Origin: Neobacillus cucumis | Lineage (GTDB): Bacteria; Bacillota; Bacilli; Bacillales_B; DSM-18226 | Assembly (NCBI RefSeq): GCF_023715505.1 | Contig: NZ_JAMBOH010000013.1 | Location: 83,414 to 147,413 of the forward strand | Direction of reading: 5' to 3' | DNA: 64,000 nt | In this document: one piece after another, positions 26,224-35,265 of the stretch | How positions within the stretch are numbered: the stretch's first letter is position 1 | How the letters are laid out: each line of letters opens with the position of its first letter | The notes under the pieces: generated by a model | The model's database searches: none | What the model was told of the DNA's origin: nothing | What the model saw: only the letters and a program-made list of their open reading frames with translations | Position numbers and translations under genes: made by a program

Positions 26224-27237
26224 TCACCTTTCCTTTCGGATGGTTTCTTCTGTTATTAAGTAACTTTTGCTACCTGACCATTGATGATATAATCGCTTTT
26301 TGGTATGTCCGGTTGTGGGTAGTTTAAGGGATATTAGTACTTTTCGTGTGATGTCCGATGTCGGGAGATGAAGAATCGTCTGGCATTCGTGATTGGTGAT
26401 GGTTGGTTTAATCAAGAGAAAGTAGTTATTGATTGCTTCGATATGGCCAGTTTTGAAGGGCTTGCTGCATTTTGGGCAAATCCAGGTTCCTCTTTGATAA
26501 TTCATGGGGACGTGGGTACACGATGGACACTGGACTCCATAGTGAAGGTCTGTTTCGGTCAGGTCGTACTCTTTTAAGATATCTATGGGTTTTGGGTTAT
26601 GTTTACTTAACAGGAAATGAGCTATTTCATTCAATTTTTCAGGTTGAATTCTTACCTGTTTGTATCGCTTTTCGGAGTCCTCAATTTTATTAAACAGGTC
26701 TCTTCCTTTACAAATTCTTGTTGTGTCTGTATTTGTACCGGTGGCTTTTAATATCGTCTTATTGGTGCTTTTGAAAAAAACAAGGTAATCAATCGGCAAG
26801 AAAATGAGCTTATGTTGGATTAGCCATCTAGCTAAAAGGGATTGGAGTCTGCGGCATTGGGTCCGCGGGTCCTCGAAGGATTCTTCTGTTCCGTCAAGGT
26901 TATTACGGATGAGCTGGTTAAAGACATGATCAAAGTACAAGGTTCCAATAATATTTTTGGCTTCGATGATTAGAATGTGGGTTTGGGAGATTAGTAGGGT
27001 GTCGATTTGGAAGTAGATGTCGTTAAGGTTAAGTTGAAGGTCGTGGAGGATTAGGTATTTTTCTTGTGGCAGTTCTTTTACGTAGTTGGCTAAGGCCAGT
27101 TCGCCCCAATATCCCGCCCATCTTTTGGCTAGGTCTTTTTCTAGAATAGGATACTTTGAGTGGCTGCGGTTTAAGTATTTTTTTAAGATCTCGGTCAAGA
27201 TGAGTCTCTGGGGGAGAGTTAGTTCTTTTATTGCCAA
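26224..27237 (-). CDS. NERD-domain protein with C-terminal zinc ribbon
   Basis: 337 residues. The start is TTG, nine bases after AAGGAG. An N-terminal helical part is followed by the NERD (nuclease-related) domain (about 40-160) with WGELALANYVKELP, FQIDTLLISQTHILIIEAKN and the E-x-K type nuclease core. A zinc ribbon (CPSCTHVP...CPKCSKPF, about 235-260) and a short HTH-like tail follow. It is the first gene of a three-gene unit with comFA and comFC; B. subtilis has no such gene there. NERD proteins are suspected to process DNA, so a link with DNA uptake is attractive but unproven. Confidence 0.85.
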   Translation of the reverse strand: MAIKELTLPQRLILTEILKKYLNRSHSKYPILEKDLAKRWAGYWGELALANYVKELPQEKYLILHDLQLNLNDIYFQIDTLLISQTHILIIEAKNIIGTLYFDHVFNQLIRNNLDGTEESFEDPRTQCRRLQSLLARWLIQHKLIFLPIDYLVFFKSTNKTILKATGTNTDTTRICKGRDLFNKIEDSEKRYKQVRIQPEKLNEIAHFLLSKHNPKPIDILKEYDLTETDLHYGVQCPSCTHVPMNYQRGTWICPKCSKPFKTGHIEAINNYFLLIKPTITNHECQTILHLPTSDITRKVLISLKLPTTGHTKKRLYHQWSGSKSYLITEETIRKER

Positions 27238-27342
27238 GATATATCACTCCTTTTTTGTCTATAATTCTACATAAAATACAATTTTCCTACATGATTGATA
27301 AAATATTTTTGAGGATTTTTTTGAGGATTCCGTCTGTTTATG

Positions 27343-27905
27343 AATTTATTCCGCCGACTTTTTCATTTATTCCGCCAACTTTTTCATTTATTCCGCGTAC
27401 TTCTCTCTTTTTTCCGTCGATCTTTCTATTATTTCCGCCATCTTACTTTTCAGTTACCTTTTTTAAATCCCTACCAGGGTTCCGTTTCCGCCATTTTGGG
27501 CCGGAATTCCGCCGACTTTTTCATTTATTCCGCGTACTTCTCTCTTTTTTCCGCCTATCTTTCTATTATTTCCGCCATCTTACTTTTCAGTTACCTTTTT
27601 TAAATCCCTACCAGGGCTCCGTTTCCGCCAGTTTGGGCCGGAATTCCGCCGGTTTTCTCTTTTATTCCGCCGACCTTCTAATTTATTCCACGCACTTCTT
27701 CCTTTTTTCCGCCGATATTCCCATTATTTCCGCCATCTTACTTTTCCGTTACCTTTTTTAAATCCCTACTAGGGCTCCGTTTCCGCCATTTTGGGCCGGA
27801 ATTCCGCCGGTTTTCTCTTTTATTCCGCGCACTTCTTCCTTTTTTCCGCCGATATTCCCATTATTTCCGCCAACTTATTTTTCAGTTACATTTTTAAAAT
27901 TCTGC
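27343..27905. repeat. Long intergenic tandem array (137-158-bp units with TTCCGCC sub-repeats)
   Basis: The 720-bp gap between the NERD gene and degV is filled by about three and a half units, roughly 27355-27504, 27505-27641 (137 bp), 27642-27799 (158 bp) and 27800-27905. Each contains short sub-repeats of the form TTTATTCCGCCGACTTTTTC, then the block TTACTTTTCAGTTACCTTTT, AAATCCCTACCAGGG and CCGCCATTTTGGGCCGGAAT. Length differences come from gain or loss of one about 20-bp sub-repeat. Frames across it give only low-complexity Phe/Pro/Ser peptides, so it is not considered coding. Confidence 0.9.
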
Positions 27906-27912
27906 TAAAACA

Positions 27913-27949
27913 TAAAAAAAGCCATCCCGGCCCATAAACCGGTATGGCT
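27913..27949 (-). terminator. Terminator of degV
   Basis: Minus strand: AGCCATACCGG / CCGGGATGGCT (one mismatch) with a short loop and seven T, directly after the degV stop. Confidence 0.88.
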
Positions 27950-27963
27950 GCAAAACTAAAACT

Positions 27964-28803
27964 CTATTTTTTCATCCAGCCCAGCCCCATCGCACCCTCA
28001 CCAAGATGGGTACCAATAACCGCACCAAAATAACCGATCACGAACTCAACATTAGGGTACAGTGCACCCAACTCCTGCTGCCACTCCTCTGCCTCCGCCT
28101 CACGATTCGCATGAATAATGACAGCCCGGTATTCCCCGCCGCCTGACACCACTTCACCAAGTAAATCCATAATCCGTTTGATAGCCTTCTTCCGCGTCCG
28201 GATTTTTTCAAACGGAACAATAACCTTATCTTCAAAATGCAGCAGCGGCTTCACCTGCAGAAGGCTGCCAATAAAGGCTTGGGCGCTCGACAGCCGTCCG
28301 CCCCTCTGAAGATTCAACAAATCATCTACCATAAAATAAGCATCGGCCGTTTTCTTTAGCTCGTCCAATCGATTCATAATTGCTTCAGCCGATTCCCCGC
28401 GGCCCGCCATCGCGGCAGCCTCTAGCGCATAAAACCCCTGAACCATGCAGCTGATCTCAGAATCAAACGGATAAACCTTAATTCCCTCCACCATACAGCC
28501 AGCGGTAACCGCCCCTTGATACGTGCCGCTAATGCCGCTTGATAAATGAATGCTAATAACCGCATCATAGTCAGCTGCCAATTCTTCAAACAACTCCACA
28601 AATTTCCCAATCGGGGGCTGAGAGGTCGTCGGCAGTTTTTTTGTTTTTATCTCTTCATAAAACGCATTTGCGGTTAAGTCGATTTCTTCCTGATAGACTT
28701 CCGTTTCGAAAATGACGTTTAAGGGAATCATATGTATAGTTAATTCTTCTCGTAACTGTTTCGGTATGTACGCGGTGCTATCCGTGACAATTGCCGTTTT
28801 CAT
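27964..28803 (-). CDS. degV: DegV-family fatty-acid-binding protein
   Basis: 279 residues, complete DegV fold: N-terminal MKTAIVTDSTAYIP, the ligand-contact motif TTSQPPIGKF (about 60), SSGISGTYQ (about 88) and the C-terminal GAVIGTHLGEGAMGLGW. Family members bind fatty acids and in Staphylococcus (FakB) supply them to the FakA kinase. No fakA is nearby. It follows degU as in B. subtilis, but a terminator lies between, so it may have its own promoter. Confidence 0.93.
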   Translation of the reverse strand: MKTAIVTDSTAYIPKQLREELTIHMIPLNVIFETEVYQEEIDLTANAFYEEIKTKKLPTTSQPPIGKFVELFEELAADYDAVISIHLSSGISGTYQGAVTAGCMVEGIKVYPFDSEISCMVQGFYALEAAAMAGRGESAEAIMNRLDELKKTADAYFMVDDLLNLQRGGRLSSAQAFIGSLLQVKPLLHFEDKVIVPFEKIRTRKKAIKRIMDLLGEVVSGGGEYRAVIIHANREAEAEEWQQELGALYPNVEFVIGYFGAVIGTHLGEGAMGLGWMKK

Positions 28804-28855
28804 AAAAGTGTACCATCCTTGTCTCTTGAACTAAGCTTTATTTTATATGAAACCA

Positions 28856-28891
28856 CAAAAAAAGAACACACCGATTGAAGGCGTGCTCCTT
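28856..28891 (-). terminator. Terminator between degU and degV
   Basis: Minus strand GGAGCACGCC / GGTGTGTTCT (several G-U pairs) then seven T. Moderate stability. Confidence 0.65.
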
Positions 28892-28898
28892 AACAAAT

Positions 28899-29585
28899 CT
28901 ATCTTACTTCTACCCAGCCATTTTTAATGGCAGACACAACTGCCTGGGTCCGGTCATTTACGTTCATTTTTTGTAAAATATTACTTACATGATTTTTAAC
29001 TGTTTTTTCACTGATGAATAAAGATTCACCAATACCGCGGTTGCTTTTACCATCGGCAAGCATTTGTAATACTTCACACTCACGGCGGGTTAACAAATGC
29101 AATGGACGGCGGATTTCAAGCGTTGGCACATAGCCGCCTCCAGTATGTCCTACTGTTGCTGCCAGCTTACGGTATTCGTTAACGAGGTTGTGGGTCACTT
29201 TTGGATGTAAGTAAGAACCGCCATCAGCCACTACACGAACCGCCTCAATAAGAGCGTCGGCATCCATTTCTTTTAACAAGTAGCCGCATGCTCCAGTTTT
29301 TAAAGCATGGGTCACATAGTTTTCGTCATCATGAATCGATAAAATAATGACTTTGGTGTTTGGGTATTTTTCAATCAGCTCACGGGTTGCCTCGACACCA
29401 TTCATTCCCGGCATATTGATATCCATAATTACCACATCAGGCTGGTACTGCTCCACCAGTCCTAAAGCATCGCTGCCGTCATCGCCTTCAGCCACAACTT
29501 GGAACGACTTTTCGAATTCTAGTATTCTCTTCACACCTTCTCTGAATAGTTGGTGATCATCAATAATAGCAATTTTGGTTATCAT
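28899..29585 (-). CDS. degU: DegU response regulator
   Basis: 228-residue NarL/FixJ-type regulator. Receiver domain (1-120) with acidic pocket DD (9-10), phospho-acceptor Asp55 in [10 protein letters not shown] and Lys in LLKEMDAD; LuxR-type HTH (about 160-225; [23 protein letters not shown] and [18 protein letters not shown]). It controls exoenzymes, competence, motility and multicellular behaviour in Bacillus. It follows degS by 48 bp. It is retained although the flagellar genes normally near comF are absent from this locus. Confidence 0.97.
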   Translation of the reverse strand: MITKIAIIDDHQLFREGVKRILEFEKSFQVVAEGDDGSDALGLVEQYQPDVVIMDINMPGMNGVEATRELIEKYPNTKVIILSIHDDENYVTHALKTGACGYLLKEMDADALIEAVRVVADGGSYLHPKVTHNLVNEYRKLAATVGHTGGGYVPTLEIRRPLHLLTRRECEVLQMLADGKSNRGIGESLFISEKTVKNHVSNILQKMNVNDRTQAVVSAIKNGWVEVR

Positions 29586-29633
29586 TTGGATTTCCCCCTT
29601 ATTACAATTTTATCATTTGCCGCAAGAATTTCT

Positions 29634-30776
29634 TTAGTTAATTAATGGAACACGGATTAAAACCGATGTTCCTTTACCAATTTTTGAATCATAGGTAATT
29701 TCGCCTTCAAGCAGGTCGACACGCTCTCTCATCCCAATCATCCCAAAAGATTCAGGTTTCTTAATCGATGGATCAAATCCAACACCATTATCCTTAATGA
29801 GGACGGTGACGGCATCTTTGGTAATTTCCAATCTGACTTTGATTTCGCAGGCGTTGGCATGCTTGAGCGCATTTTGCACAGACTCTTGGATCATCCGGAA
29901 CAATGCGACTTCATACTTAGTTGGAAGGCGGCGCTCCAGACCAATATTCACAAATTCAATCCTCGAGTGGTTATGATATTCTTCAATAGTTTTTAAATAT
30001 TTTCTGAGAGTAGGGACAAGACCTAAATCATCAAGTGCCATTGGACGAAGATCATAAATAATTCTCCGCACCTCATAAAGCGCGGCACGGACCATTTTTT
30101 TATAACTGTGCACTTCAGCAAACGCCTCTTCCGGACCTTTGTCCCTGTACACACGTTCAATCAAATCAGATCTCATAATGACATTGGCCAGCATCTGGGC
30201 GGGTCCATCGTGAATCTCCCGGGACAACCGTTTTCGCTCTTCTTCCTGGGCTTCGATAATTTTTAGACCAAAATCTTGTTTGGCCTTCGCGGTTTCGATA
30301 ACTTCCCCTACTTGTTTCAAATCGCTTGTTAAGTAATTCATCACAACAGAAATTTGGGAAATAAGCTGGTCGGCACGGTCAATTGTGTCATCTAACCCAA
30401 TCAATCTGCGTTCCAAATCGTCTCTTTTTTCCAAAAGCTGTTTCTTATACTGCCAATTGATAGAGAGGTCCATTTGGAGCTGGTGAGCTTTTTCGTAGGC
30501 CTCACGAACTTCCTCTTCTGTGTAATTCTTAAAATTCATACTCACTTCTGAGAGCATAAGCCGTGCTTGGTGAACCTGTTCTTCTAGCTGGTTCCCCTCT
30601 TCGATGAGGTTAACCATCATTTCCTTAATATTTCGGAGTTCAGTTGTCATACTTTCGTAATCTTGACGGCATTGCTCGCCAATTCGAAAAATATCACTTT
30701 TACTGTTTGTAACCCGATCAATCATTTCTTCACGAATTTCATCAATAGACTTCGTATTCACTTTTTTAAGTTTCAT
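29634..30776 (-). CDS. degS: DegS sensor histidine kinase
   Basis: 380-residue soluble kinase with no membrane segment. An N-terminal coiled-coil sensor region (1-175) is followed by the HisKA_3 box ERKRLSREIHDGPAQML with phospho-acceptor His189, the same number as in B. subtilis DegS, and a C-terminal ATPase domain (FRMIQESVQNALKHA, VLIKDNGVGFD, SFGMIGMRERVDLLEGE). Partner of DegU, encoded just downstream. The 237-bp spacer to yvyE holds divergent control regions but no promoter is assigned with confidence. Confidence 0.97.
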   Translation of the reverse strand: MKLKKVNTKSIDEIREEMIDRVTNSKSDIFRIGEQCRQDYESMTTELRNIKEMMVNLIEEGNQLEEQVHQARLMLSEVSMNFKNYTEEEVREAYEKAHQLQMDLSINWQYKKQLLEKRDDLERRLIGLDDTIDRADQLISQISVVMNYLTSDLKQVGEVIETAKAKQDFGLKIIEAQEEERKRLSREIHDGPAQMLANVIMRSDLIERVYRDKGPEEAFAEVHSYKKMVRAALYEVRRIIYDLRPMALDDLGLVPTLRKYLKTIEEYHNHSRIEFVNIGLERRLPTKYEVALFRMIQESVQNALKHANACEIKVRLEITKDAVTVLIKDNGVGFDPSIKKPESFGMIGMRERVDLLEGEITYDSKIGKGTSVLIRVPLIN

Positions 30777-31013
30777 TTCATTCCCTCCAGGGCTTTCCCT
30801 TTAGGCCTTTAACACTTATTTTACATTGAATGTACGTATTTAGCGAACCATAACACTCATATTGACCTTCTACTGGGGTGAAAGTAATATAATAATAGTG
30901 TTACATTCTCTTTAAGAAGACGTATTGAACTATTACTATTATATCATTCGAACGTTACCATCATATTAAAGGTATATTACAACAATATTTTTTAAAAATG
31001 AAAGGAGACTACT

Positions 31014-31652
31014 ATGCTGCCTCGTTATCTTACTGTTAAACAGACAGGCGAACACGAGATTGCCATCCAAAGATCCCGATTTATTGCCCATTTAAAACGC
31101 GTTGAAACCGAAACGGAAGCGCAAGAGTTCATACAAACCATTAAGAAGCAGCATTGGGATGCTACTCATAATTGCTCAGCCTACTTGATTGGCGAGCACG
31201 ACCAAATCCAAAAAGCTAACGATGACGGTGAACCAAGCGGGACAGCCGGGGTACCGATTCTTGAGGTTTTAAAAAAACGAAAGTTAAAGGACACGGTCGT
31301 TGTTGTTACCCGCTACTTTGGCGGCATTAAATTGGGAGCCGGCGGTCTTATCCGTGCTTACGGCAAAGCCACTTCAGAAGGACTTGAGGCTGTGGGCATT
31401 GTTGAAAGAAGACTTTCCCGAATCATCCATGTGAAATTTGATTATACCTGGCTTGGGAAAATTGAAAAAGAATTGCGTGCCGCTGATTATAAAATAAAAG
31501 AAATTCATTACTTAGATACTGTCGAGGTTGAAACATATGTAGACGAAGGTCAGGTCCAAGCCTTCAAGCTATGGATGACCGAACTGACCAACGGCCAATG
31601 CACACTCGAATCAGGAAATAATGTTTATCTCGAAGAAGATCTGATCAGGTAA
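31014..31652 (+). CDS. yvyE: YigZ/IMPACT family protein YvyE
   Basis: 212-residue cytoplasmic protein with an N-terminal UPF0029 (Impact) domain (about 15-125: AYLIGEHDQIQKANDDGEPSG, VTRYFGGIKLGAGGLIRAYG) and a C-terminal DUF1949 ferredoxin-like domain. AAAGGAGAC precedes the start. It is divergent from degS, as in B. subtilis. Biochemical role unknown; eukaryotic IMPACT regulates translation through GCN1. Confidence 0.93.
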   Translation: MLPRYLTVKQTGEHEIAIQRSRFIAHLKRVETETEAQEFIQTIKKQHWDATHNCSAYLIGEHDQIQKANDDGEPSGTAGVPILEVLKKRKLKDTVVVVTRYFGGIKLGAGGLIRAYGKATSEGLEAVGIVERRLSRIIHVKFDYTWLGKIEKELRAADYKIKEIHYLDTVEVETYVDEGQVQAFKLWMTELTNGQCTLESGNNVYLEEDLIR

Positions 31653-31760
31653 ATAGTATTATCTTAATGTCGATTATATTCTGATTCACTATAAGGCACA
31701 ATTGGGAAATTTTCTATAACCAAGCGTATTTAATTAGAACAGACAATTATTAACGAGAAT

Positions 31761-31808
31761 ATAAGACATAAGAAAGGACTCCCTTTGCCTTATGTCTTAT
31801 ATTTTTTT
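31761..31808 (+). terminator. Terminator of yvyE
   Basis: ATAAGACATAAG / CTTATGTCTTAT, a 12-bp perfect stem with a 16-base loop that itself can pair partly (AAAGG..CCTTT), then a seven-T run. The remaining part of the 330-bp spacer contains TTGACA at 31858 as a possible -35 for the next gene. Confidence 0.88.
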
Positions 31809-31979
31809 CACTTTTTTCAAGAAATAACGACAGTCTGTTGTACTCCAATCTGGGTTATTGACAAAATTTAAATACATTAATTCTACTAAAATAAATGATT
31901 GAATTAACTTATGGGAATGGTAAAATTAAATACGGTAAACTATTTTATGGTATTTCTATTTTCTAATAAGGAGACTTAT

Positions 31980-32966
31980 ATGATCCAAACAAGAATAAAT
32001 CAGAAAAAAAGAAGAAGGTTCAGGCTAAAAAGATTTTTACTATTTGTTTTAATAGTTATGGTTCTCCCGACCGCATTTTACTTTGGATTTGTTTCGTATA
32101 AAACATATAAAGCCACAGCAAAAACTTACTCCCAGCTAGAAAGGGGCAGTCATTCCGACTTAAGGGATAAAGAAGTTACCATTAGTAAGGATCCTATCTC
32201 CATTTTATTAATAGGTTTAGAGAATTATAGTACAAACTATAAAGGCGGACATACTGATTCCTTAATGGTAGCCACTTTTAATCCTGAACTAAAAACAATG
32301 AAGTTGGTTAGTATTCCGAGAGATACCTATGTATATATTGACAAAAAAGGGAGAAAAGATAAAATCACCCATGCATATGGTGTTGGTGGTGCTGATGAAA
32401 CCATTAAAGCGGTTGAAACCTTGTTGGATATTCCTATAGACTATTATGTTCAAGTAAACTTTAAGGGCTTTAAAGATGTTGTTAATGAACTTGGCGGGGT
32501 AAAAGTGAATGTACCATTTGATTTTTATGAACACTCTGACTCGACAGGCAAAAATATCTACTTTGAAAAAGGTCCTGCAAAATTAAATGGAGAAAAGGCC
32601 TTAGCTTATGCAAGAATGAGGAAACAAGATCCCCGAGGTGATTTTGGAAGAAATGACAGACAAAAAGAACTTATAAAAGCTATATTGGATAAAGCTTCTT
32701 CACCAAATAATGTATTAAAGATAGATAAGATAGCTGAACGTTTAGAAAAGAATATTACTACGAACCTTACAATGAGTCAACCACTTTACTTTTTTAAAAA
32801 ATACAAGGGGTTTCCTTCTAAAAATATAGAGACCCTTAAAATTGCAGGCACAGATGATTATATCAATGATATCTATTACTTTATCCCTTCTGAAGAAAGC
32901 CTATCAGAGGTTCAAAAGCAGTTACAAACACATTTAGAATACAAGAAAGCGGAAAATAAAGAATAA
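31980..32966 (+). CDS. LCP (LytR-CpsA-Psr) family glycopolymer ligase
   Basis: 328 residues from the ATG with AAGGAG seven bases upstream. Basic cytoplasmic N-terminus, one membrane helix (about 20-40), then the LCP catalytic domain (about 75-235) with DPISILLIGLEN, GHTDSLMVATFNP, LVSIPRDTYVYI and ALAYARMRKQDPRGDFGRNDRQ; the conserved Arg and Asp residues are present. LCP enzymes move undecaprenyl-linked polymers (teichoic or teichuronic acid, capsule) onto peptidoglycan. It is divergent in role but adjacent to tagO, fitting wall-polymer attachment. It could correspond to TagT, TagU or TagV; which one cannot be told. Confidence 0.93.
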   Translation: MIQTRINQKKRRRFRLKRFLLFVLIVMVLPTAFYFGFVSYKTYKATAKTYSQLERGSHSDLRDKEVTISKDPISILLIGLENYSTNYKGGHTDSLMVATFNPELKTMKLVSIPRDTYVYIDKKGRKDKITHAYGVGGADETIKAVETLLDIPIDYYVQVNFKGFKDVVNELGGVKVNVPFDFYEHSDSTGKNIYFEKGPAKLNGEKALAYARMRKQDPRGDFGRNDRQKELIKAILDKASSPNNVLKIDKIAERLEKNITTNLTMSQPLYFFKKYKGFPSKNIETLKIAGTDDYINDIYYFIPSEESLSEVQKQLQTHLEYKKAENKE

Positions 32967-32970
32967 AAAA

Positions 32971-33007
32971 AAACCTCCAAAGCAGGCTAACTTTGGAGGT
33001 TTTTTTA
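32971..33007 (+). terminator. Terminator of the LCP gene
   Basis: ACCTCCAAAG / CTTTGGAGGT, a 10-bp perfect stem with an eight-base loop, A-run before and seven T after; it can act in both directions. Confidence 0.93.
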
Positions 33008-33063
33008 TTCATAAATTGTCCAATTTAAATTGAATAAATTTTTTGTTCAATGGTAATAATAAA

Positions 33064-33098
33064 AAAGAAAATGCATGTAATATGCATTTTCCTTTTTA
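33064..33098 (-). terminator. Terminator of tagO
   Basis: Minus strand GGAAAATGCAT / ATGCATTTTC with a short loop, then six T. It touches the tagO stop. Confidence 0.8.
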
Positions 33099-34163
33099 TT
33101 AATGCTTGCCAGATAGTTTCCGGTACATTTTTAAGAAAGCTTTATTTCGTTCACTTACAATACCAACCAGTTCGGCGATAATGTGTATGATGATGAACAA
33201 AACGACTAAAACAATTAAAGCTACCCATAATGTAACGGACTCTAAAAGAATGGCTGCAACACTAAATAATATCCCAAAACAATAAATGATTAATACTGTG
33301 TTTCTATGTGATAACCCTAATTCCATAATCCGATGGTGAAGATGGGACTTATCTGGTGCACCGATGGGCTGTCGATTCATAATTCTTCTAATTATGGCAA
33401 AGGTGGTATCAAAAACTGGTACACCTAAGATAATTACTGGAATAATGATACTAAATAAGGTTACACTTTTATATAGCCCCAATAGGGACATAATCGAAAT
33501 GCAGTAACCTAAAAACAACGCACCTGTATCTCCCATAAATATTTTTGCCGGGTGAAAGTTGTAAAACAGAAAAGCAAGTGTACTTCCTAGTACAATAAGA
33601 GCTATGGTTAATATTAATCCTTTGCCAGAAAGAGCAGCAAGAAGACCTAAAGATGCGATACCAATTGAAGAAATTCCTGCGGCTAAACCATCTAGACCAT
33701 CAATTAAATTAATAGCATTTGTTATTCCAACTATCCAAAATATTGTTAAGGGATAGGAGAATAACCCCAAATCCATTCGGTCAACAACAAATGGAATCGT
33801 TAAAAAATCTACTTTTAATCCCGAGCTGACAATTAAAAGAGCCACAAGAAGCTGTCCAGCAAATTTTACTTTTGCCGACAATTCATATAAATCATCAAGA
33901 ATTCCGATGATGATAATTAACACTGCCCCCACAGAAATCGTTAATATACGCTGGGAGTATAATCCGGAAACGAAATAACCTACAAAAACACCGATAAAAA
34001 TAGCGAGTCCACCCAAACGCGGCATAATTTTTTGGTGTACTTTTCTCTTGTTTGGTTTATCTGTTGCTCCAATTTTTATCGCAAGCTTCATTACAAATGG
34101 AGTAGCTATAAGCACAGTAACGAACGAAGCTACAAAAGCTAGGATGTTTTGTAGATTAAACAT
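33099..34163 (-). CDS. tagO: Undecaprenyl-phosphate GlcNAc-1-phosphate transferase, TagO type
   Basis: 354-residue polytopic enzyme of the MraY/WecA family that starts wall teichoic acid or other polymer synthesis by transferring GlcNAc-1-P to undecaprenyl phosphate. About ten to eleven membrane helices are visible. Family motifs: DKPNKRKVHQK, GILDDLYEL (the DD pair), NAINLIDGLDGLAAG, FHPAKIFMGDTGALFLG, and the WecA-type C-terminal APDKSHLHHRIMELGLSHR. Length and motif set fit TagO/WecA rather than MraY. It marks the start of the surface-polymer locus. About 250 bp upstream contain no gene. Confidence 0.94.
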   Translation of the reverse strand: MFNLQNILAFVASFVTVLIATPFVMKLAIKIGATDKPNKRKVHQKIMPRLGGLAIFIGVFVGYFVSGLYSQRILTISVGAVLIIIIGILDDLYELSAKVKFAGQLLVALLIVSSGLKVDFLTIPFVVDRMDLGLFSYPLTIFWIVGITNAINLIDGLDGLAAGISSIGIASLGLLAALSGKGLILTIALIVLGSTLAFLFYNFHPAKIFMGDTGALFLGYCISIMSLLGLYKSVTLFSIIIPVIILGVPVFDTTFAIIRRIMNRQPIGAPDKSHLHHRIMELGLSHRNTVLIIYCFGILFSVAAILLESVTLWVALIVLVVLFIIIHIIAELVGIVSERNKAFLKMYRKLSGKH

Positions 34164-34384
34164 TTATGAAATCTCCTTTATAGGTAGGATTATTTATATT
34201 TTTAACTACATGGAAAATTTAATACAAAGAAAAAAACACATGTTTTGGATTTATTACCCTTATACTTTCATTCAAAACCACGTTTATTGTATCACTTTAT
34301 TTCATTGATGACTAGGGAAAAATGTTTACCGAAGTTAACATTAACAGGAAAAGTGTCGAAATTAGGATTCTTTTGTTGAACAAA

Positions 34385-34418
34385 ATAAAAAAATCCCTCT
34401 CTAAAGAAAGGGATTAAG
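34385..34418 (-). terminator. Terminator of the first minus-strand glycosyltransferase gene
   Basis: Minus strand AATCCCTTTCT / AGAGAGGGATT with two mismatches, then seven T. It overlaps the end of the gene. Confidence 0.75.
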
Positions 34419-35175
34419 ATTTTTTAATTGCGTGATATGCATAACCAGTAAATGAAATAATCGACTTTAGCAGCGAAAGCTTTTCAATTTGTCTATATAC
34501 CTGCCAATTTCTTTTCGCCGCCTTTAATTTATTGCTTGAAATCGATCCTTCTACCTTCCGATAGTAAGCCAATGCTTCATCTAAACCATAGGCAATATAC
34601 CCACGTTTTAATATATCCAGCCATAAGACAAAGTCTTGTCTAGTCCTAATGTTTACCATTTCGATTCTGCCGATCATTTCTTTATTTAAAACAACGGTTA
34701 GGCAGCCGATAATTGTATTTCTAAGTAATCCATTATAATCAATGGATTCAGGAACATGAACTATTTTACCTGTCCGAGTACCATCCTCTTTCATAATTTC
34801 ATATCCAGTAAAGGCGAACGGTAAATTCCTCTCTTCCATAAATTTAATTTGCTTAGTTAACTTTTCGGGGTGCCAGAGATCATCACTATCTAGAAAAGCA
34901 ATATATTTTCCATTTGCAGCCTTAATTGCAGTATTTCTAGCAATCGCTGCACCACTATTGGTAGGAAGGTTAAGTAATCGAATTCGTTTATCAGAAACTG
35001 CAAACTCGTTGATAATCTTTACACTATTATCTGGTGATTGATCATTGACTAGAATCATTTCCCAATTTTTATACGTTTGTTCCTGTGCCGACTGAATTGT
35101 TTCGGCAATAAATTTTTCTGCTTTATAAACAGGAGTTATTATTGAAACTAGTGGTTGAGAACACAATATTCCCAC
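34414..35175 (-). CDS. Family 2 glycosyltransferase
   Basis: 253-residue GT-A fold transferase, cytoplasmic or membrane-peripheral. It opens with VSIITPVYKAEKFIAETIQS, has NDQSPDNS and the metal-binding DxD motif FLDSDDLW, and an acceptor-side region (RTRQDFVLWLDILKRG) typical of TuaG-like enzymes of teichuronic acid synthesis. Donor and acceptor cannot be assigned. It lies between tagO and a second GT2 gene, 90 bp from the latter, on the same strand. Confidence 0.88.
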   Translation of the reverse strand: MGILCSQPLVSIITPVYKAEKFIAETIQSAQEQTYKNWEMILVNDQSPDNSVKIINEFAVSDKRIRLLNLPTNSGAAIARNTAIKAANGKYIAFLDSDDLWHPEKLTKQIKFMEERNLPFAFTGYEIMKEDGTRTGKIVHVPESIDYNGLLRNTIIGCLTVVLNKEMIGRIEMVNIRTRQDFVLWLDILKRGYIAYGLDEALAYYRKVEGSISSNKLKAAKRNWQVYRQIEKLSLLKSIISFTGYAYHAIKKS

Positions 35176-35265
35176 CTCCTACTTATTTTCATTAATATTA
35201 AATTTTTAGCATCTATGTTCAGGTTAATTCCTTCGCATATTAACTTCTTCTTTCATCTATTGGCA

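Noticed and set aside
27231..27761. 176-codon frame through the TTCCGCC array
   Set aside because: Low-complexity Phe/Pro/Ser sequence caused by the repeat; frame changes between units.
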